Notes: a model not told the origin generated them from the letters alone. Positions 9,834 to 20,302 are shown, counted from the first letter of the stretch. The stretch: 64,000 bases of DNA from Candidozyma auris (GCF_003013715.1 NC_072815.1:496001-560000); one strand, 5' to 3'. Program-made: numbers and translations.

Positions 9834-10570
9834 TGGCCATGAAGATAACAAGAACAATGCTTCCTAAATTCATTGATCTTAGTTGTCACGTTTCTGCTGA
9901 AGCTTTTGATGTATATAATATTAGACACACATACACACGCTGAGCAAACTGAGTAGCACTACCCGAATTATACTGCAGAACCCTAATTATGTAGCACTGT
10001 AAATAGGTATAATAACTGCCGCTTATTCAGCGAGAAAAACCAGAGTATATATTCGATCTATATTGTTCCTTACTGCTTTGAGTTCAACATCTGATGCGGT
10101 CTCCCAATCGGTCTGACTCATGTGTCTAATTTCGCAGCCATTAAATTTATCAGTCTTAAAGTGGTCAACATGTCTCCTAAGCAGATCTAACTTGACCAGG
10201 AGTAATCCCAAAAGAGAAACCAATAAGAGATGGTCCCAGGCTTCATGGAAGACGCAGCAGATCAACATAAACCATCATGTCGTTTCTCTCTACGCTCTTG
10301 ACTCTATCACTTTGACTCTGGACCACTGAGGGACCCACTTTCAAATCTTCACTATTAATATATTCCTCTACCATCAGCTTCAAATTCAATGTCACTACGC
10401 TAGGCTCATTGAAACTCAGTCTAGAATCCTCTCATCTACTCTTTTCACAAAGGCGCCCTTATATTACTACTTCCCCAGATCTGACTCCTTCTGGCCGAGT
10501 CAGCGCGCGTATGAAAAATATAAGTCTTGAAATCGGCAGAAACCACTAACCACTCACTACAACACATTCT
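9834..10570. other. Intergenic region upstream of ADE3
   Basis: The region holds the MCT1 3' end and the ADE3 promoter. One GGYTGCRAA element is present on the minus strand (10130-10138, TTTCGCAGC core). A small minus-strand ORF overlaps it and is listed separately. Confidence 0.5.
10023..10268 (-). CDS. Possible small membrane protein (81 codons), unproven
   Basis: The frame has an ATG, a hydrophobic stretch (HLLLVSLLGLLLVKLDLL, about residues 12-29) and a polar C-terminal half containing DWETASDVELKAVRNN. I do not recognise a family. The composition is more protein-like than most short frames here, but the ORF lies in the ADE3 promoter and contains the GGCTGCGAAA element, which argues against coding. 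It could also be a 3' exon. Confidence 0.2.
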   Translation of the reverse strand: MLICCVFHEAWDHLLLVSLLGLLLVKLDLLRRHVDHFKTDKFNGCEIRHMSQTDWETASDVELKAVRNNIDRIYTLVFLAE

Positions 10571-13411
10571 ATGCCCGCTCAATTGATTGACGGCAAGGCC
10601 ATTGCCCAGCAGTTGCGGGAGAAGATCCATGGAGAAATTGCTCTGTTTCAGAAGAAACATGCTGATTTCAGACCAAACTTGACTATTATTCAAGTCGGCG
10701 ACAGACCTGACTCTTCCACCTACGTGAGAATGAAGTTGAAGGCTGCTGAGGAGGCCAACATCATTTGCAACATTGTCAAGTTGCCAGAGGATGTGACAGA
10801 GTTCGAGCTCTTGCTGAAGATTTCTGACTTGAACGCTGATATCTCTGTGGATGGTATCTTGGTGCAACTTCCGATTCCAGCTCACTTGGACGAGACCAAG
10901 GTGACTAAATCCGTGGCTGCTTCCAAGGATGTCGACGGCTTCGGTCCTTACAACGTGGGTGAATTGAGCAAGAAGGGAGGCAACCCTACCTTCTTGCCAT
11001 GCACTCCAAAGGGAATCATGCAATTACTTGAACAGTCCAAGGTGGATGTCACAGGCAAGAACGCCGTTGTGTTGGGCAGATCTGATATTGTGGGCCGCCC
11101 AATTGCCAACTTGTTGATCAAAGCCAATGCTAATGTGACCGTTTTGCACTCGAAAACGTCTTCAGAGCTGTTGCAGGCTCATTTGGCCAATGCCGACATT
11201 GTCGTTGTGGCCATTGGCCAGGCCAACTTTGTTAAGGGCGACTGGCTCAAGGAAGGTAGTGTGGTGATTGACGTTGGCGCCAACTTCGTCCCAGATGATA
11301 CCAAGAAGTCTGGTTCTAGAATGGTCGGTGACGTTGAGTTCGAGTCTGCTTCCCAAAAAGCTCTGTTGATCACTCCAGTTCCTGGTGGAGTGGGTCCTAT
11401 GACTGTGGCCAACTTGTTGGATAACGTTGTCATTGCTGCTCAGGAGCATTACAAGAAGAACAACCAGACTCCTCAATTCACAAATCCTCTCAAATTGGAT
11501 TTGAAGAAGCCAGTTCCTTCAGACTTTGAGATTTCGAGAGCCCAGAAGCCAAAAAGAATCAACCAGGTTGCAGAGGAGGCTGGTATCTTGGATTCCGAAT
11601 TGGAGCCATTTGGCTTCTACAAGGCCAAGGTCTCGTTGGACATCTTGAAGCGTTTGGAGAACAAGGTCAACGGTAAGTACGTCTTGGTCACCGGTATCAC
11701 CCCAACTCCCTTGGGTGAGGGTAAGTCCACCACCACTGTCGGTTTAGCCCAAGCTCTCGGTGCCCACTTGGGTAAGAATGTCTTTGCCAATGTTAGACAG
11801 CCCTCAATGGGTCCTACTTTTGGTATCAAGGGCGGTGCCGCTGGCGGTGGTTACTCTCAGGTGATTCCTATGGATGAATTCAATATGCACGTTACTGGTG
11901 ATATTCACGCCATTTCCATGGCAAACAACTTGTTGGCTGCTGCTATCGACACCAGAATCTTCCACGAGAACACCCAGAAGGATGCTGCTTTGTACAGAAG
12001 ATTGGTACCGGCCAAGAAGGGTGAGAGAAAGTTTCCCGTCGGTTTTTTGAACAGATTGAAGAAACTCGGTATTGACAAGACTAACCCCGACGACTTGACC
12101 GAAGAGGAGATTTCCAAATTCGTTAGATTGGACATTGACCCAGACACCATCACTTGGAGGAGAGTGGTTGACTGTAACGATAGATTTGTTAGAGGTATCA
12201 CTATTGGTGAGGCTCCTACTGAGAAAGGTATGACTAGAAAGACAGGTTTTGATATTTCTGTCGCTTCCGAATGTATGGCCATCTTGGCCCTTTCGACCTC
12301 CTTGCAGGATATGAGAGAAAGATTGGGTAAGATGGTTGTTGCCGCCTCCAAGTCTGGCGAGCCCATCACTTGTGAAGACATTGGCTGTGCTGGTGCTTTG
12401 ACTGCTTTGTTGAAGGACGCCATCAAGCCAAACATCATGCAGACATTGGAAGGTACTCCCGTGTTCGTCCACGCTGGCCCATTCGCCAACATCTCGATCG
12501 GTGCTTCTTCTGTGCTTGCTGACAAGATGGCGTTGAAATTGGCCGGTACTTCTCCAGACTTGACTGAGGAGGAAAGAGCTGCTCAGGAAGGTTACGTTGT
12601 CACTGAGGCTGGTTTCGACTTCACCATGGGTGGTGAGAGATTTATGAACATCAAGTGCAGAGCTTCTGGCTTAGCTCCTGACGTTATTGTCATTGTTGCC
12701 ACTGTAAGAGCCCTCAAAGTTCACGGTGGTGGTCCTGAGGTCAAGGCTGGAGCACCATTGGCGCCAGAGTACACCCAGGAGAACGTTGAGTTGTTGAGAG
12801 CGGGCTGCTCCAACTTAGCCAAGCACATTGAGAATGCTAGACAGTATGGCTTGCCTGTGGTTGTGGCAATAAACAGAATGTCGTCCGACTCTGAGAAGGA
12901 GCACGAGGTCATTCGTGAAGAGGCTCTCAAGGCCGGTGCTGCTGATGCAATTGTGTCCAACCACTGGGAAGAAGGTGGACAAGGTGCTGTTGACTTGGCC
13001 AGAGGTGTCATTGAGGCTGCTAACTCGATCGACAAGGACTTCAAGTTTTTGTACGACACAGAGCCATCAGTGGCCGAGAAGATCGACACTATTGCCAAGA
13101 AGATGTACGGTGCTGGCGAGGTTGAGTTCTTGCCCGAGGCCCAGAAGAAGATCGATCTCTACACCAAGCAGGGTTTCGGCAACTTGCCAATCTGTATAGC
13201 CAAGACGCAATACTCCTTGTCGCACGACGCTGCCTTGAAGGGGGTGCCAACGGGCTTCAAGTTCCCCGTTCGAGACGTGAGAGCGTCCGTCGGAGCTGGC
13301 TACTTGTATGCTTTGGCGGCCGAGATTCAGACGATCCCAGGATTGCCCACCCACTGTGGGTTTATGAATGTGGAGGTGAATGACGAAGGAGAGATCGAGG
13401 GTTTGTTTTAA
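10571..13411 (+). CDS. ADE3: Cytoplasmic trifunctional C1-tetrahydrofolate synthase
   Basis: This enzyme interconverts one-carbon folates through methylene-THF dehydrogenase, methenyl-THF cyclohydrolase and formyl-THF synthetase activities, feeding purine, thymidylate and methionine synthesis. The 946 aa split into an N-terminal dehydrogenase/cyclohydrolase domain (residues 1 to about 300, with VQVGDRP-like, YVRMK and ITPVPGGVGPMTVA motifs) and a C-terminal synthetase domain (about 320-946). The latter has the ATP-binding TPLGEGKSTTTVGL loop and the FDITVASE-like and GGGPEV regions. There is no mitochondrial presequence, so it is the cytosolic ADE3 type rather than MIS1; S. cerevisiae Ade3 has the same length. 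Codon 265 is CTG (11363-11365) at the position that is Ser before ITPVPGG in bacterial and human homologues, one of the best CUG-Ser markers in the window. Confidence 0.96.
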   Translation: MPAQLIDGKAIAQQLREKIHGEIALFQKKHADFRPNLTIIQVGDRPDSSTYVRMKLKAAEEANIICNIVKLPEDVTEFELLLKISDLNADISVDGILVQLPIPAHLDETKVTKSVAASKDVDGFGPYNVGELSKKGGNPTFLPCTPKGIMQLLEQSKVDVTGKNAVVLGRSDIVGRPIANLLIKANANVTVLHSKTSSELLQAHLANADIVVVAIGQANFVKGDWLKEGSVVIDVGANFVPDDTKKSGSRMVGDVEFESASQKALLITPVPGGVGPMTVANLLDNVVIAAQEHYKKNNQTPQFTNPLKLDLKKPVPSDFEISRAQKPKRINQVAEEAGILDSELEPFGFYKAKVSLDILKRLENKVNGKYVLVTGITPTPLGEGKSTTTVGLAQALGAHLGKNVFANVRQPSMGPTFGIKGGAAGGGYSQVIPMDEFNMHVTGDIHAISMANNLLAAAIDTRIFHENTQKDAALYRRLVPAKKGERKFPVGFLNRLKKLGIDKTNPDDLTEEEISKFVRLDIDPDTITWRRVVDCNDRFVRGITIGEAPTEKGMTRKTGFDISVASECMAILALSTSLQDMRERLGKMVVAASKSGEPITCEDIGCAGALTALLKDAIKPNIMQTLEGTPVFVHAGPFANISIGASSVLADKMALKLAGTSPDLTEEERAAQEGYVVTEAGFDFTMGGERFMNIKCRASGLAPDVIVIVATVRALKVHGGGPEVKAGAPLAPEYTQENVELLRAGCSNLAKHIENARQYGLPVVVAINRMSSDSEKEHEVIREEALKAGAADAIVSNHWEEGGQGAVDLARGVIEAANSIDKDFKFLYDTEPSVAEKIDTIAKKMYGAGEVEFLPEAQKKIDLYTKQGFGNLPICIAKTQYSLSHDAALKGVPTGFKFPVRDVRASVGAGYLYALAAEIQTIPGLPTHCGFMNVEVNDEGEIEGLF

Positions 13412-14420
13412 AAGGCGAAGAGTTCAACACTTACGAGACTACGATATAGGTTCAACACATGACGAGGTAACAAAATAGAAGCGCAGTTTTCTTGAGTGAT
13501 GTAATGTAGTTTAGGAAATAGTCCACAATTGTCAAAATACGTTTTTCCATTTTAGACCTACTCGATTATATGTTAAGCGTGTATCGTTCGTGCATTCTCA
13601 CACCATGTTTCTATGCCGCTTAGTAATGCACAGCAGATTTACTGATAGATTGTCTAAGGCAAATATCGACGAAAACCGACAGCTCGGATGCATCGAGAAG
13701 AAATCGGCGTTCGCGTGCGGCTTTCCGAACAGTGAAAGATTGCCGTTGCCGACGATGACATTCGCATAAAAAATAGAAAGTAAAACCTCACTCCTTTTTT
13801 TTTTTACTAAAAAAGCGGAATCACGAACGCTGCAATTTTCTGTCCGGTTGTCGTGTGCTACCTACCGAGGACTTCCCTTCACAAATGGCTGTCTGGACAT
13901 TCTAGCATGGAAGAAAAATTTTTGAGTCTTTCTCATCAAGCTCTGGCATAGATGTTCTAGAAGAAAAATTCTTGAGTTCTTATCAAGTTACTTCCATAAT
14001 TTTTAATTATATTAACATCTTCATGTCAAAGTCCCCATCTTTTCCTTTACTTACGTAATGCACTGAGAAAGTGCCCTCTTGTTGTACGGCAATCGGCGAG
14101 GAAGATGCGTTCGTGCAGAATAAGAAACGGCTCCCCATAGTTAAGCAGCTCGCTTCCGCCTGACGTGCATTAGCTTGAAAGAGAAGGACTGCACCTAAGC
14201 ACGTCATGGCTGCCACCGGGAACCAGTGGTGCCAATTACGGCCTTGCTTTCTGTGGTTATTCCGATAAGCCCAGTTTCGCCCTGTTTAGTTGCATATGCG
14301 AAAAATGCCCCTCCCACTTATCAGGAGTTTCGGGTGAATAAATTCCTTACATATTTCAATCTTTCCCCGTATCTCTTTCTTAGTTTTTTTTTTCTTGGTA
14401 TTCGTATTTCCACGTCTAGC
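13412..14420. other. Intergenic region upstream of the peptide transporter
   Basis: No gene is seen. The region contains T/A runs near 13794 and an imperfect direct repeat at 13895-13987. The transporter frame stays open back to 14226, but that stretch is taken as 5' leader because an ATG at 14421 begins a typical hydrophilic N terminus. Confidence 0.5.
13895..13987. repeat. Imperfect direct repeat, about 40 bp, two copies
   Basis: Copy one (about 13897-13940) and copy two (13951-13987) share ATTCTAG or GTTCTAG, then AAGAAAAATT, then TTGAGT and TATCAAG or CATCAAG in the same order. This looks like a diverged local duplication in the promoter of the PTR2-type transporter. Confidence 0.7.
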
Positions 14421-16130
14421 ATGAGCCAGAACGTCGATGAGAAAGTCGTCCATGACGATGCCTCCGTGATTAGGTCGGTCGACCGCTCGGAGCTGGACTC
14501 GTACCCAGATAGCGTTTCGCCTGAGGGAGCCGAGCCCTCAGAAGAAGAAATGAAGACCCTCAGAAGGGTTGCCAGAAGAGTGCCATTGGCGTGTTGGTTG
14601 GTGGCCATTGTGGAATTGGCTGAACGGTTCTCCTACTATGGATTGTCAACGCCTTTCCAGAATTACATGCAATATACAAAGACAGACCACCCTAGAGGTG
14701 TATTGGGCTTGAACCAGAGTGGAGCCACCGCCTTGTCGTACTTCTGGCAGTTTTGGTGTTATGTGACCCCAATTTTTGGCGCCTGGGTCGCCGATACTTA
14801 TTTGGGCAAGTATAACACCATCTCCATATTCTGTGTGCTTTACATAATCGGGATCTTAATTTTGTTTGTCACGTCGCTCCCATCCATGTCTCAAAACACT
14901 TCATTGGGAGGATTTATCACTGCTGTTATCGTCATAGGCATTGGTACAGGCGGTGTAAAGTCGAATGTTTCCCCCTTAATTGCCGACCAGGTGCCCAAGG
15001 AAAAACCCTCTATTAAAGTATTGAAGTCAGGTGAGAGAGTCATTGAAGACCCAAACCTTACTATTCAAAATGTCTTTATGTTTTTCTACCTCATGATTAA
15101 TATCGGTTCGCTTTCGGTGATCGCAACCACAGAGTTAGAAAGCAGATTCGACTTCTGGGCAGCCTACCTTTTGCCTCTCTGTTTCTTTGTCATTGCCCTC
15201 TTGGCCCTTTTCCTCGGAAAGAACGTCTACCACAAAGTGCCTGTGGGAGATAAGGTGATTGCAAAATCCTTCAAGTGCTCATTCCTTGCCTTGACTAAGC
15301 TCAACTACGACGCTGCTAGACCCTCGCTCAACCCCGATAAGGAGTTTCCTTGGACCGACAAATTCGTGGACGAAGTCCAGAGAGCGTTGTACGCTTGTAA
15401 AGTGTTCTTGATCTACCCTATTTATTGGTTAGTTTACGGACAAATGACCAATAATTTCGTTTCGTCCGCAGGACAGATGGAGCTCCACGGGTTGCCTAAC
15501 GATATTTTGCAGGCCATTGATTCCATCACGATCATCATTTTCATCCCTATTTGTGAAAGTATCGTTTATCCATTTATTAGAAGGTTCACGCCCTTTAGAG
15601 CCATCACCAAGATCTTTTGGGGCTTCATGTTTGGTGCTGCTGCTATGGTTTACGCTGCTGTGTTGCAACACTTCATTTACAAAGCAGGTCCTTGCTACGA
15701 TTCTCCAAACGACTGTCCCGGCTTCAAAAATATCCCAAACCATATTCACGTTGCCCTTCAGACTCCAGCTTATTTCTTGATTGCTATTTCTGAGATTTTG
15801 GCTTCCATCACCGGCTTAGAATATGCTTACACCAAGGCTCCGGTGTCGATGAAGTCCTTCATTATGTCCATTTTCCTTGTTCAGAACGCATTTGGTTCTG
15901 CTCTTGGTATTGCGCTTTCTCCTGTCTCCAAGGACCCGAAGATGGTCTGGACATATACAGGGTTAGCAGTGTCGTGCTTCATTGCCGGGTGGGTTTTCTG
16001 GTTCTTGTTTAAGCACTACAACGACAGAGAGGACAAATGGAACGACTTGGATTACGAGCAGGACGATGGATACAACGGTGAGTTGGAACCCGTGGTTTCA
16101 TTGACGAGATCCTTCAAGGACATGAGCTAA
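14421..16130 (+). CDS. PTR2: PTR2-type proton-coupled di/tripeptide transporter
   Basis: This is a POT/PTR family plasma-membrane carrier that takes up di- and tripeptides with protons. The 569-aa protein has a hydrophilic, Ser- and acid-rich N-terminal tail (about 1-60). The family signature ERFSYYGL follows at the first membrane helix, with about 12 membrane segments in all. The second PTR2 signature, FMFFYLMINIGSLS, lies near residue 220. A long cytoplasmic loop separates the two halves, and a conserved stretch PIYWLVYGQMTNNFVSSAGQM contains substrate-pocket residues. CTG-clade yeasts often have several PTR2 paralogues, so orthology to one is not certain. The ATG at 14421 is preferred over the longer frame, whose extra 65 residues are not POT-like. 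Promoter repeats at 13895-13987 may be regulatory. Confidence 0.88.
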   Translation: MSQNVDEKVVHDDASVIRSVDRSELDSYPDSVSPEGAEPSEEEMKTLRRVARRVPLACWLVAIVELAERFSYYGLSTPFQNYMQYTKTDHPRGVLGLNQSGATALSYFWQFWCYVTPIFGAWVADTYLGKYNTISIFCVLYIIGILILFVTSLPSMSQNTSLGGFITAVIVIGIGTGGVKSNVSPLIADQVPKEKPSIKVLKSGERVIEDPNLTIQNVFMFFYLMINIGSLSVIATTELESRFDFWAAYLLPLCFFVIALLALFLGKNVYHKVPVGDKVIAKSFKCSFLALTKLNYDAARPSLNPDKEFPWTDKFVDEVQRALYACKVFLIYPIYWLVYGQMTNNFVSSAGQMELHGLPNDILQAIDSITIIIFIPICESIVYPFIRRFTPFRAITKIFWGFMFGAAAMVYAAVLQHFIYKAGPCYDSPNDCPGFKNIPNHIHVALQTPAYFLIAISEILASITGLEYAYTKAPVSMKSFIMSIFLVQNAFGSALGIALSPVSKDPKMVWTYTGLAVSCFIAGWVFWFLFKHYNDREDKWNDLDYEQDDGYNGELEPVVSLTRSFKDMS

Positions 16131-17404
16131 TGATAGAATATAGATTGTAATTGATGTATATCATGAGAGAGCCACAGTAGTAGGGATATGAGCTTATTGA
16201 TACCTAAGTCGTACGAACTAATTTTTTTTTTTTATTTTTTCTTTTTTTATAAATTACAGTCGGGTTCAAAGATGCTTTCACAAGGCATGTGAAGTGACAT
16301 GATGGAGTTAAGTACACAAATGTTGACGATTTGAATGGGTTTGGGGGGGTACAAGAATTCACAACCATCTTGAAGTTACACAAAATCGCGTTATCAGACA
16401 CTGTAGGGTGCCTTAGATAAGCAGTTGTGGTAATTACCCATGTTATGAATTAGATACCTAGTGACACTTTTGACAGCTTTTGAAGAGGCACATTCTGTTT
16501 CTCTTCATCAATCGTGCAAAGAGGCCCATTGCATTCATCTAATACAGAAGACTAAGAACTGAGCTTTATTTGACATCTTGATCGTCGAGAGTGGTTTTAC
16601 GATTCCTCCAAATTACAGAGCAAGGCCAACTCCTTACAAAATCTATATATGCAATTATAATCTTTGATGGAAAGCTGAACTGTTCTATCAACCCCTTCGA
16701 AGTGTCCCAACATCTACCCCTCTTCATTATATACAACCAAAACCTCTCCTGTGAGCCATAGCTTCCTTGCTATCACTGGGGGTCCGTTTATTCCGCCTCA
16801 TTTGTGATCAAAACACTTTTTAAATGATTGGGGACCTCCATCTAGCTCTGTGACTCATCCTATTATTACAGGAAACTCTTACATAAAATCTCCAAGAATT
16901 CATCCATTGGCTCACACGAGAAATGCTTACTCGAACATGTGTTTCAACCTTCCTATCTAAGTGAAAATAGTGCTTTGTCTGCCTTAGTCTCTGAGCGTGC
17001 TTATCTCTGCTCCCACTACGATAAACCCGAAGCTTAATGAAACTAGTGGCTTCAAAGATTGCGGAGTTTCAACCATCTAAAGAATCACGTGGCTAAACGA
17101 TACTTCCGCAACTACTTTTTAGCTTCAATAAACCTTTCTATAAGAATCTCATTCGATGACCCTATCTACTTCTCCTGTCCTAGTGGCTGCGACAATGGGT
17201 ACCTACGTCCAACCTGCACACTGACCCTGAAGTTTGGCCCATTTGTCCTAGCACTCTTTTTTTTTTGTGCGCAGAGCGTTTCTTGCACGCAAAAAGTCGC
17301 AGGCAAATCAAAACTGCCCTACTTCAATTCAAGGTCTCCTTAGCAACCGAGAGCAAGTCACGTACATTACTAGATTCCAGATCTAAATATTTTCCCTTTT
17401 CGCC
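16131..17404. other. Intergenic region between the peptide transporter and the rhodanese gene
   Basis: I see no gene. There are T-rich runs at 16220-16250 and 17260-17270 and a CACGTG site at 17086-17091, about 315 bp before the rhodanese start. CACGTG is the core bound by Cbf1 or other bHLH factors. The many small frames lack features. Confidence 0.5.
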
Positions 17405-17947
17405 ATGTTTCATCGAACCCTTGCACGTGACACGGCACGTATGCTCAGGCCATTGACGCCTGCCCTTCGTGCCCATGTCTCTCCAGCATTCACCTCATTC
17501 AGGCCTATCTCGGTCTCCTCTCGGGTTCCTACCAGAACCACAGTGTCTTCGGTTTTGAAAAATCATAGATTCTACAGTGTACTTTCGCAATCGCCCGCTA
17601 AAGTGTATAAATACGATGACATGAAGAAACTCGTGGAGAAGCCTGACCCATCAACGGTGATTCTCGATGTGAGAGAGCCCGTCGAGTTCCAGGAGGGCCA
17701 CATCCCTGGCGCTCACAATGTTCCATTCAAATCCTCTCCTGGCGCTTTGGACTTGTCTGAAGAGGACTTTGAGGACGCTTTTGGCTTCAAGAAGCCTTCG
17801 AAAGACTCGGAGCTCGTGTTCTACTGCTTGGGTGGTGTTAGGTCGACTGCTGCAGAGGAATTGGCCCATTCCTTTGGTTACAACAAACGTGCCAATTACA
17901 TTGGCTCTTGGGAAGACTGGGTGGCCCATGAGAACCAAAGAAAGTAA
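17405..17947 (+). CDS. RDL2: Mitochondrial single-domain rhodanese (thiosulfate sulfurtransferase)
   Basis: Single-domain rhodaneses move sulfane sulfur, typically from thiosulfate, onto thiols. The 180-aa protein starts with about 60 residues rich in Arg, Ser and Thr and nearly free of acids, a strong mitochondrial targeting sequence. The rhodanese fold follows: VILDVREPVEFQEGHIPGAHNVPF, then the active-site loop with Cys141 in FYCLGGVRS, and a C-terminal GSWEDW. This resembles yeast Rdl2 (mitochondrial) and its paralogue Rdl1. The targeting sequence favours the RDL2 assignment, but CTG-clade yeasts may have one gene for both. It converges with RRP36; the stops are 250 bp apart. Confidence 0.85.
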   Translation: MFHRTLARDTARMLRPLTPALRAHVSPAFTSFRPISVSSRVPTRTTVSSVLKNHRFYSVLSQSPAKVYKYDDMKKLVEKPDPSTVILDVREPVEFQEGHIPGAHNVPFKSSPGALDLSEEDFEDAFGFKKPSKDSELVFYCLGGVRSTAAEELAHSFGYNKRANYIGSWEDWVAHENQRK

Positions 17948-18197
17948 GAAAGTGAGTCTACTGGCCTATTTGTATATAATATTACATTAATAATCTTTGT
18001 GGGAGTCGTGGTGATGACCTATATGTAAACCAATCGATGTTGGTATTCCGCTCAATTTGCGTCTAGCATTGAACTGTCCACTGGGACAGTGTAGCCTTTC
18101 TTAGACTGCAGATCTCAGTCAATTCACGTCTCTCTTTCCAACAAGATGTTGCGATTTGTGATATACACTCTTCAAGGAACAATAAGTTTTTAATAGC

Positions 18198-19004
18198 TCA
18201 CCTGAACTCCATGGCCCTGAACTCCTTGCCCAACCGCCTCTTTCTCTTTCTCTCCATGACCTTCTCTCTCTGCGACGACTTCAAGCTTTCAAACTTAGCC
18301 TTCTGGATCATCTTGCGCTGCTCCGACTTCTTCAAGAAGTATGGATTCACTTGCTCTCCCTTTCTCATCTTCGCCATCTGCTCCCTCTTGTGGTCCTTCA
18401 AGATCTTGTTGCTCAAGTCACGGTTTTTCAACGTGTCGAGCCTGGACTGAAGCGACTGAATCTTGAATTCCAAATCTTCTATCTCATGGTCTGAAAGTTT
18501 TGATCTCTCCTTTTTGTTGTTCAAAATGCCCCGCATTTGCTCAATTTCCTTTTGTCTATACTCATCTAGAAAAGCGTAGTCCTTTCTGATTCGGTCCCAA
18601 TCTGCTTTACCGTAGGCAGAATCGAACCTTATATCTGTATAAAGTGTTGTGTCTTTCTTCTGCTTCAATCCGGGAATTTCTCTTATTCGACTCACTGGTT
18701 TCTTCGATGAGCTCTCTGATGGAGCATGCTTATTCTTCTTTTTCTTCTTCTGCAGCGTTTTTCCTTTCTTTTTCTTGCCATCTTCGAAAAACCCATCTTC
18801 GGACTCGGAACCGCTCAGCGATTCCTCCTCTCTTGCGGTTCTCTCTTCCTGCTGAAGCTTTTTTTGAGCAGAACTCAAGGCCCCAAACGAAAGAGACAGC
18901 ATGTCGTCATCGTCGCTCTCTTCCCTCAGTTGGTTTTGTAAAACAGCTCCGAGATCATCATCCTCAGAGTCTGACTCATACAGTGGTCTGAATCTCTGGA
19001 CCAT
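18198..19004 (-). CDS. RRP36: Rrp36, 90S pre-ribosome (SSU processome) component
   Basis: Rrp36 works in early cleavages of pre-rRNA at sites A0-A2 for 18S rRNA formation. The 268-aa protein has an acidic N-terminal third with DSEDDD-type clusters, a lysine-rich linker, and the conserved C-terminal domain. The latter shows the family runs DIRFDSAYG, Y.FLDEYR, a charged coiled coil, KILKDHKREQ and NPYFLKKSE, and ends in a basic tail. The ATG at 19004 (MVQRFRPLYESDSED) is chosen because the acidic stretch starts Rrp36 proteins. An upstream in-frame ATG at 19082 would add 26 His- and Leu-rich residues that do not fit. Confidence 0.88.
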   Translation of the reverse strand: MVQRFRPLYESDSEDDDLGAVLQNQLREESDDDDMLSLSFGALSSAQKKLQQEERTAREEESLSGSESEDGFFEDGKKKKGKTLQKKKKKNKHAPSESSSKKPVSRIREIPGLKQKKDTTLYTDIRFDSAYGKADWDRIRKDYAFLDEYRQKEIEQMRGILNNKKERSKLSDHEIEDLEFKIQSLQSRLDTLKNRDLSNKILKDHKREQMAKMRKGEQVNPYFLKKSEQRKMIQKAKFESLKSSQREKVMERKRKRRLGKEFRAMEFR

Positions 19005-19633
19005 AAGAGCGTAAATGTATAGATTGCAAAGTAAATGGAGTAGGTAGTGGTGATGCTCATCACCGAAGTCTATGTAGGACAAGTAAATTTGCCCAGGGGT
19101 GGAACGAGCAAATCAACACAAGAAACTATGGAATTCTAAAAAAATATTGTTTTTTGAGTCTGGATACCTTCTTATGATTTGAACTTTCTGTTCTTTATAT
19201 CGTATTACGGATCGCTAAGTATCTTGCGTTTCGCAGTAGATTGCTCAACCCCTGCCCCAGCCCCAAAAACTCTACATACGCCAGAATAGAGTATTAGCTA
19301 AGTTCTTCACCGAAGACCCACGTCACCATATTCAAAGGAGTGCTTATTTAAGCAATGCGGTACGGTGCCAGTTCCTGTGAAGCCATATACTCAGCTTTAC
19401 AGCCGACAGACACAATCCACAGAACGTAGGGGTATGATTTTGAGCTTTGTTTCTTTCAACACCGTCGTTCCTCCTTTTTTGTTGCTCTTACTTCGCGTAA
19501 CCTTAGCAACAGAACGATAGCGTCTCATGAGAAGAGATGAGACTGTCGTGACATGCACTCCACAAATCAAGTTCTGTTCAAAGCCAAGCACACATCCTTA
19601 AAACAACGTCCTCACAAAGCTTCCACATTATCC
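19005..19633. other. Intergenic region, RRP36 promoter and ALG14 3' end
   Basis: No gene is supported. A C-rich stretch at about 19247-19270 (CCCCTGCCCCAGCCCC) contains a CCCCT core, as in stress-response elements. A 64-codon minus-strand frame at 19397-19591 has no features. Confidence 0.45.
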
Positions 19634-20302
19634 TCAAACTAGTATCCCATAATATTCTGCCCTTTTGTACCTCATAGCCAAGGGTTCCCATTGCACGATG
19701 AATCGGTCACAGACCGGCAAGACAAGTCTACCTGACAAGCTGAGCTCGTTCACACGAGCCAAAGACTCGATATAGACAATTCTTGTACGACAAAGACCAA
19801 CATACTTGAAGAGGAAAAGCACGTATGCTACAGGCACACACGTTCCAGGTCCATTGATGATCAAAACGTCGGGGTACAGCTGCAAGTGTACTAATTTTTG
19901 AAACGTCGATGCAATAGATGCCAACGTCGTAAGTACAGACAGCTTTAAGCTTTGGCCCACTTTGCGAGCTCTCTTCAACGTAATGTATGTAGAATTCTTC
20001 GGTGAATGTCCTTTACTTTCTTCAAGCATTTGTGCCTTCTCCAACGATGTCGTATCGCCTGTAGAGACCAACCAAGTCAAACTTAGGCGTTCAAAATTCA
20101 ATTGCTGTAGAATACGACACATTTCCCCCGTGTGGCCTCCCGAGCCTAAAAGGATCATCACATGGCCACGTAGCTGTGAGTTCGAGGGTGTTGCCAGTTT
20201 GACCTGCAATGCTGGAAGGACGTAGATGAGCCTTACGAGAGCAGCAAAAACAGGAAAGAGCACCAATACCGTGGCAACGCAGATGGCGCTTTCCGTGGCC
20301 AT
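19634..20302 (-). CDS. ALG14: Alg14, membrane anchor of the second GlcNAc transferase of N-glycosylation
   Basis: Alg14 anchors catalytic Alg13 at the ER face. Together they add the second GlcNAc to dolichol-PP-GlcNAc. The 222-aa protein has an N-terminal hydrophobic segment (about residues 6-30) and the family loop GSGGHTGEM at 53-61. It then shows STGDTTSL, the INGPGTCVP segment that carries nucleotide-sugar contacts, and IVYIESLARV. The extreme C terminus (YYGILV) is conserved in Alg14 and in yeast binds Alg13. Length is close to S. cerevisiae Alg14 (237 aa). Confidence 0.93.
   Translation of the reverse strand: MATESAICVATVLVLFPVFAALVRLIYVLPALQVKLATPSNSQLRGHVMILLGSGGHTGEMCRILQQLNFERLSLTWLVSTGDTTSLEKAQMLEESKGHSPKNSTYITLKRARKVGQSLKLSVLTTLASIASTFQKLVHLQLYPDVLIINGPGTCVPVAYVLFLFKYVGLCRTRIVYIESLARVNELSLSGRLVLPVCDRFIVQWEPLAMRYKRAEYYGILV

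Noticed and set aside
11804..12525. 206- and 222-codon ORFs opposite ADE3
   Set aside because: Antisense shadows of the synthetase domain with no independent support.
18010..18120. Possible box C/D snoRNA (GTGATGA near 18010)
   Set aside because: No box D or terminal stem at a suitable distance; it lies in the 3' region between convergent genes.
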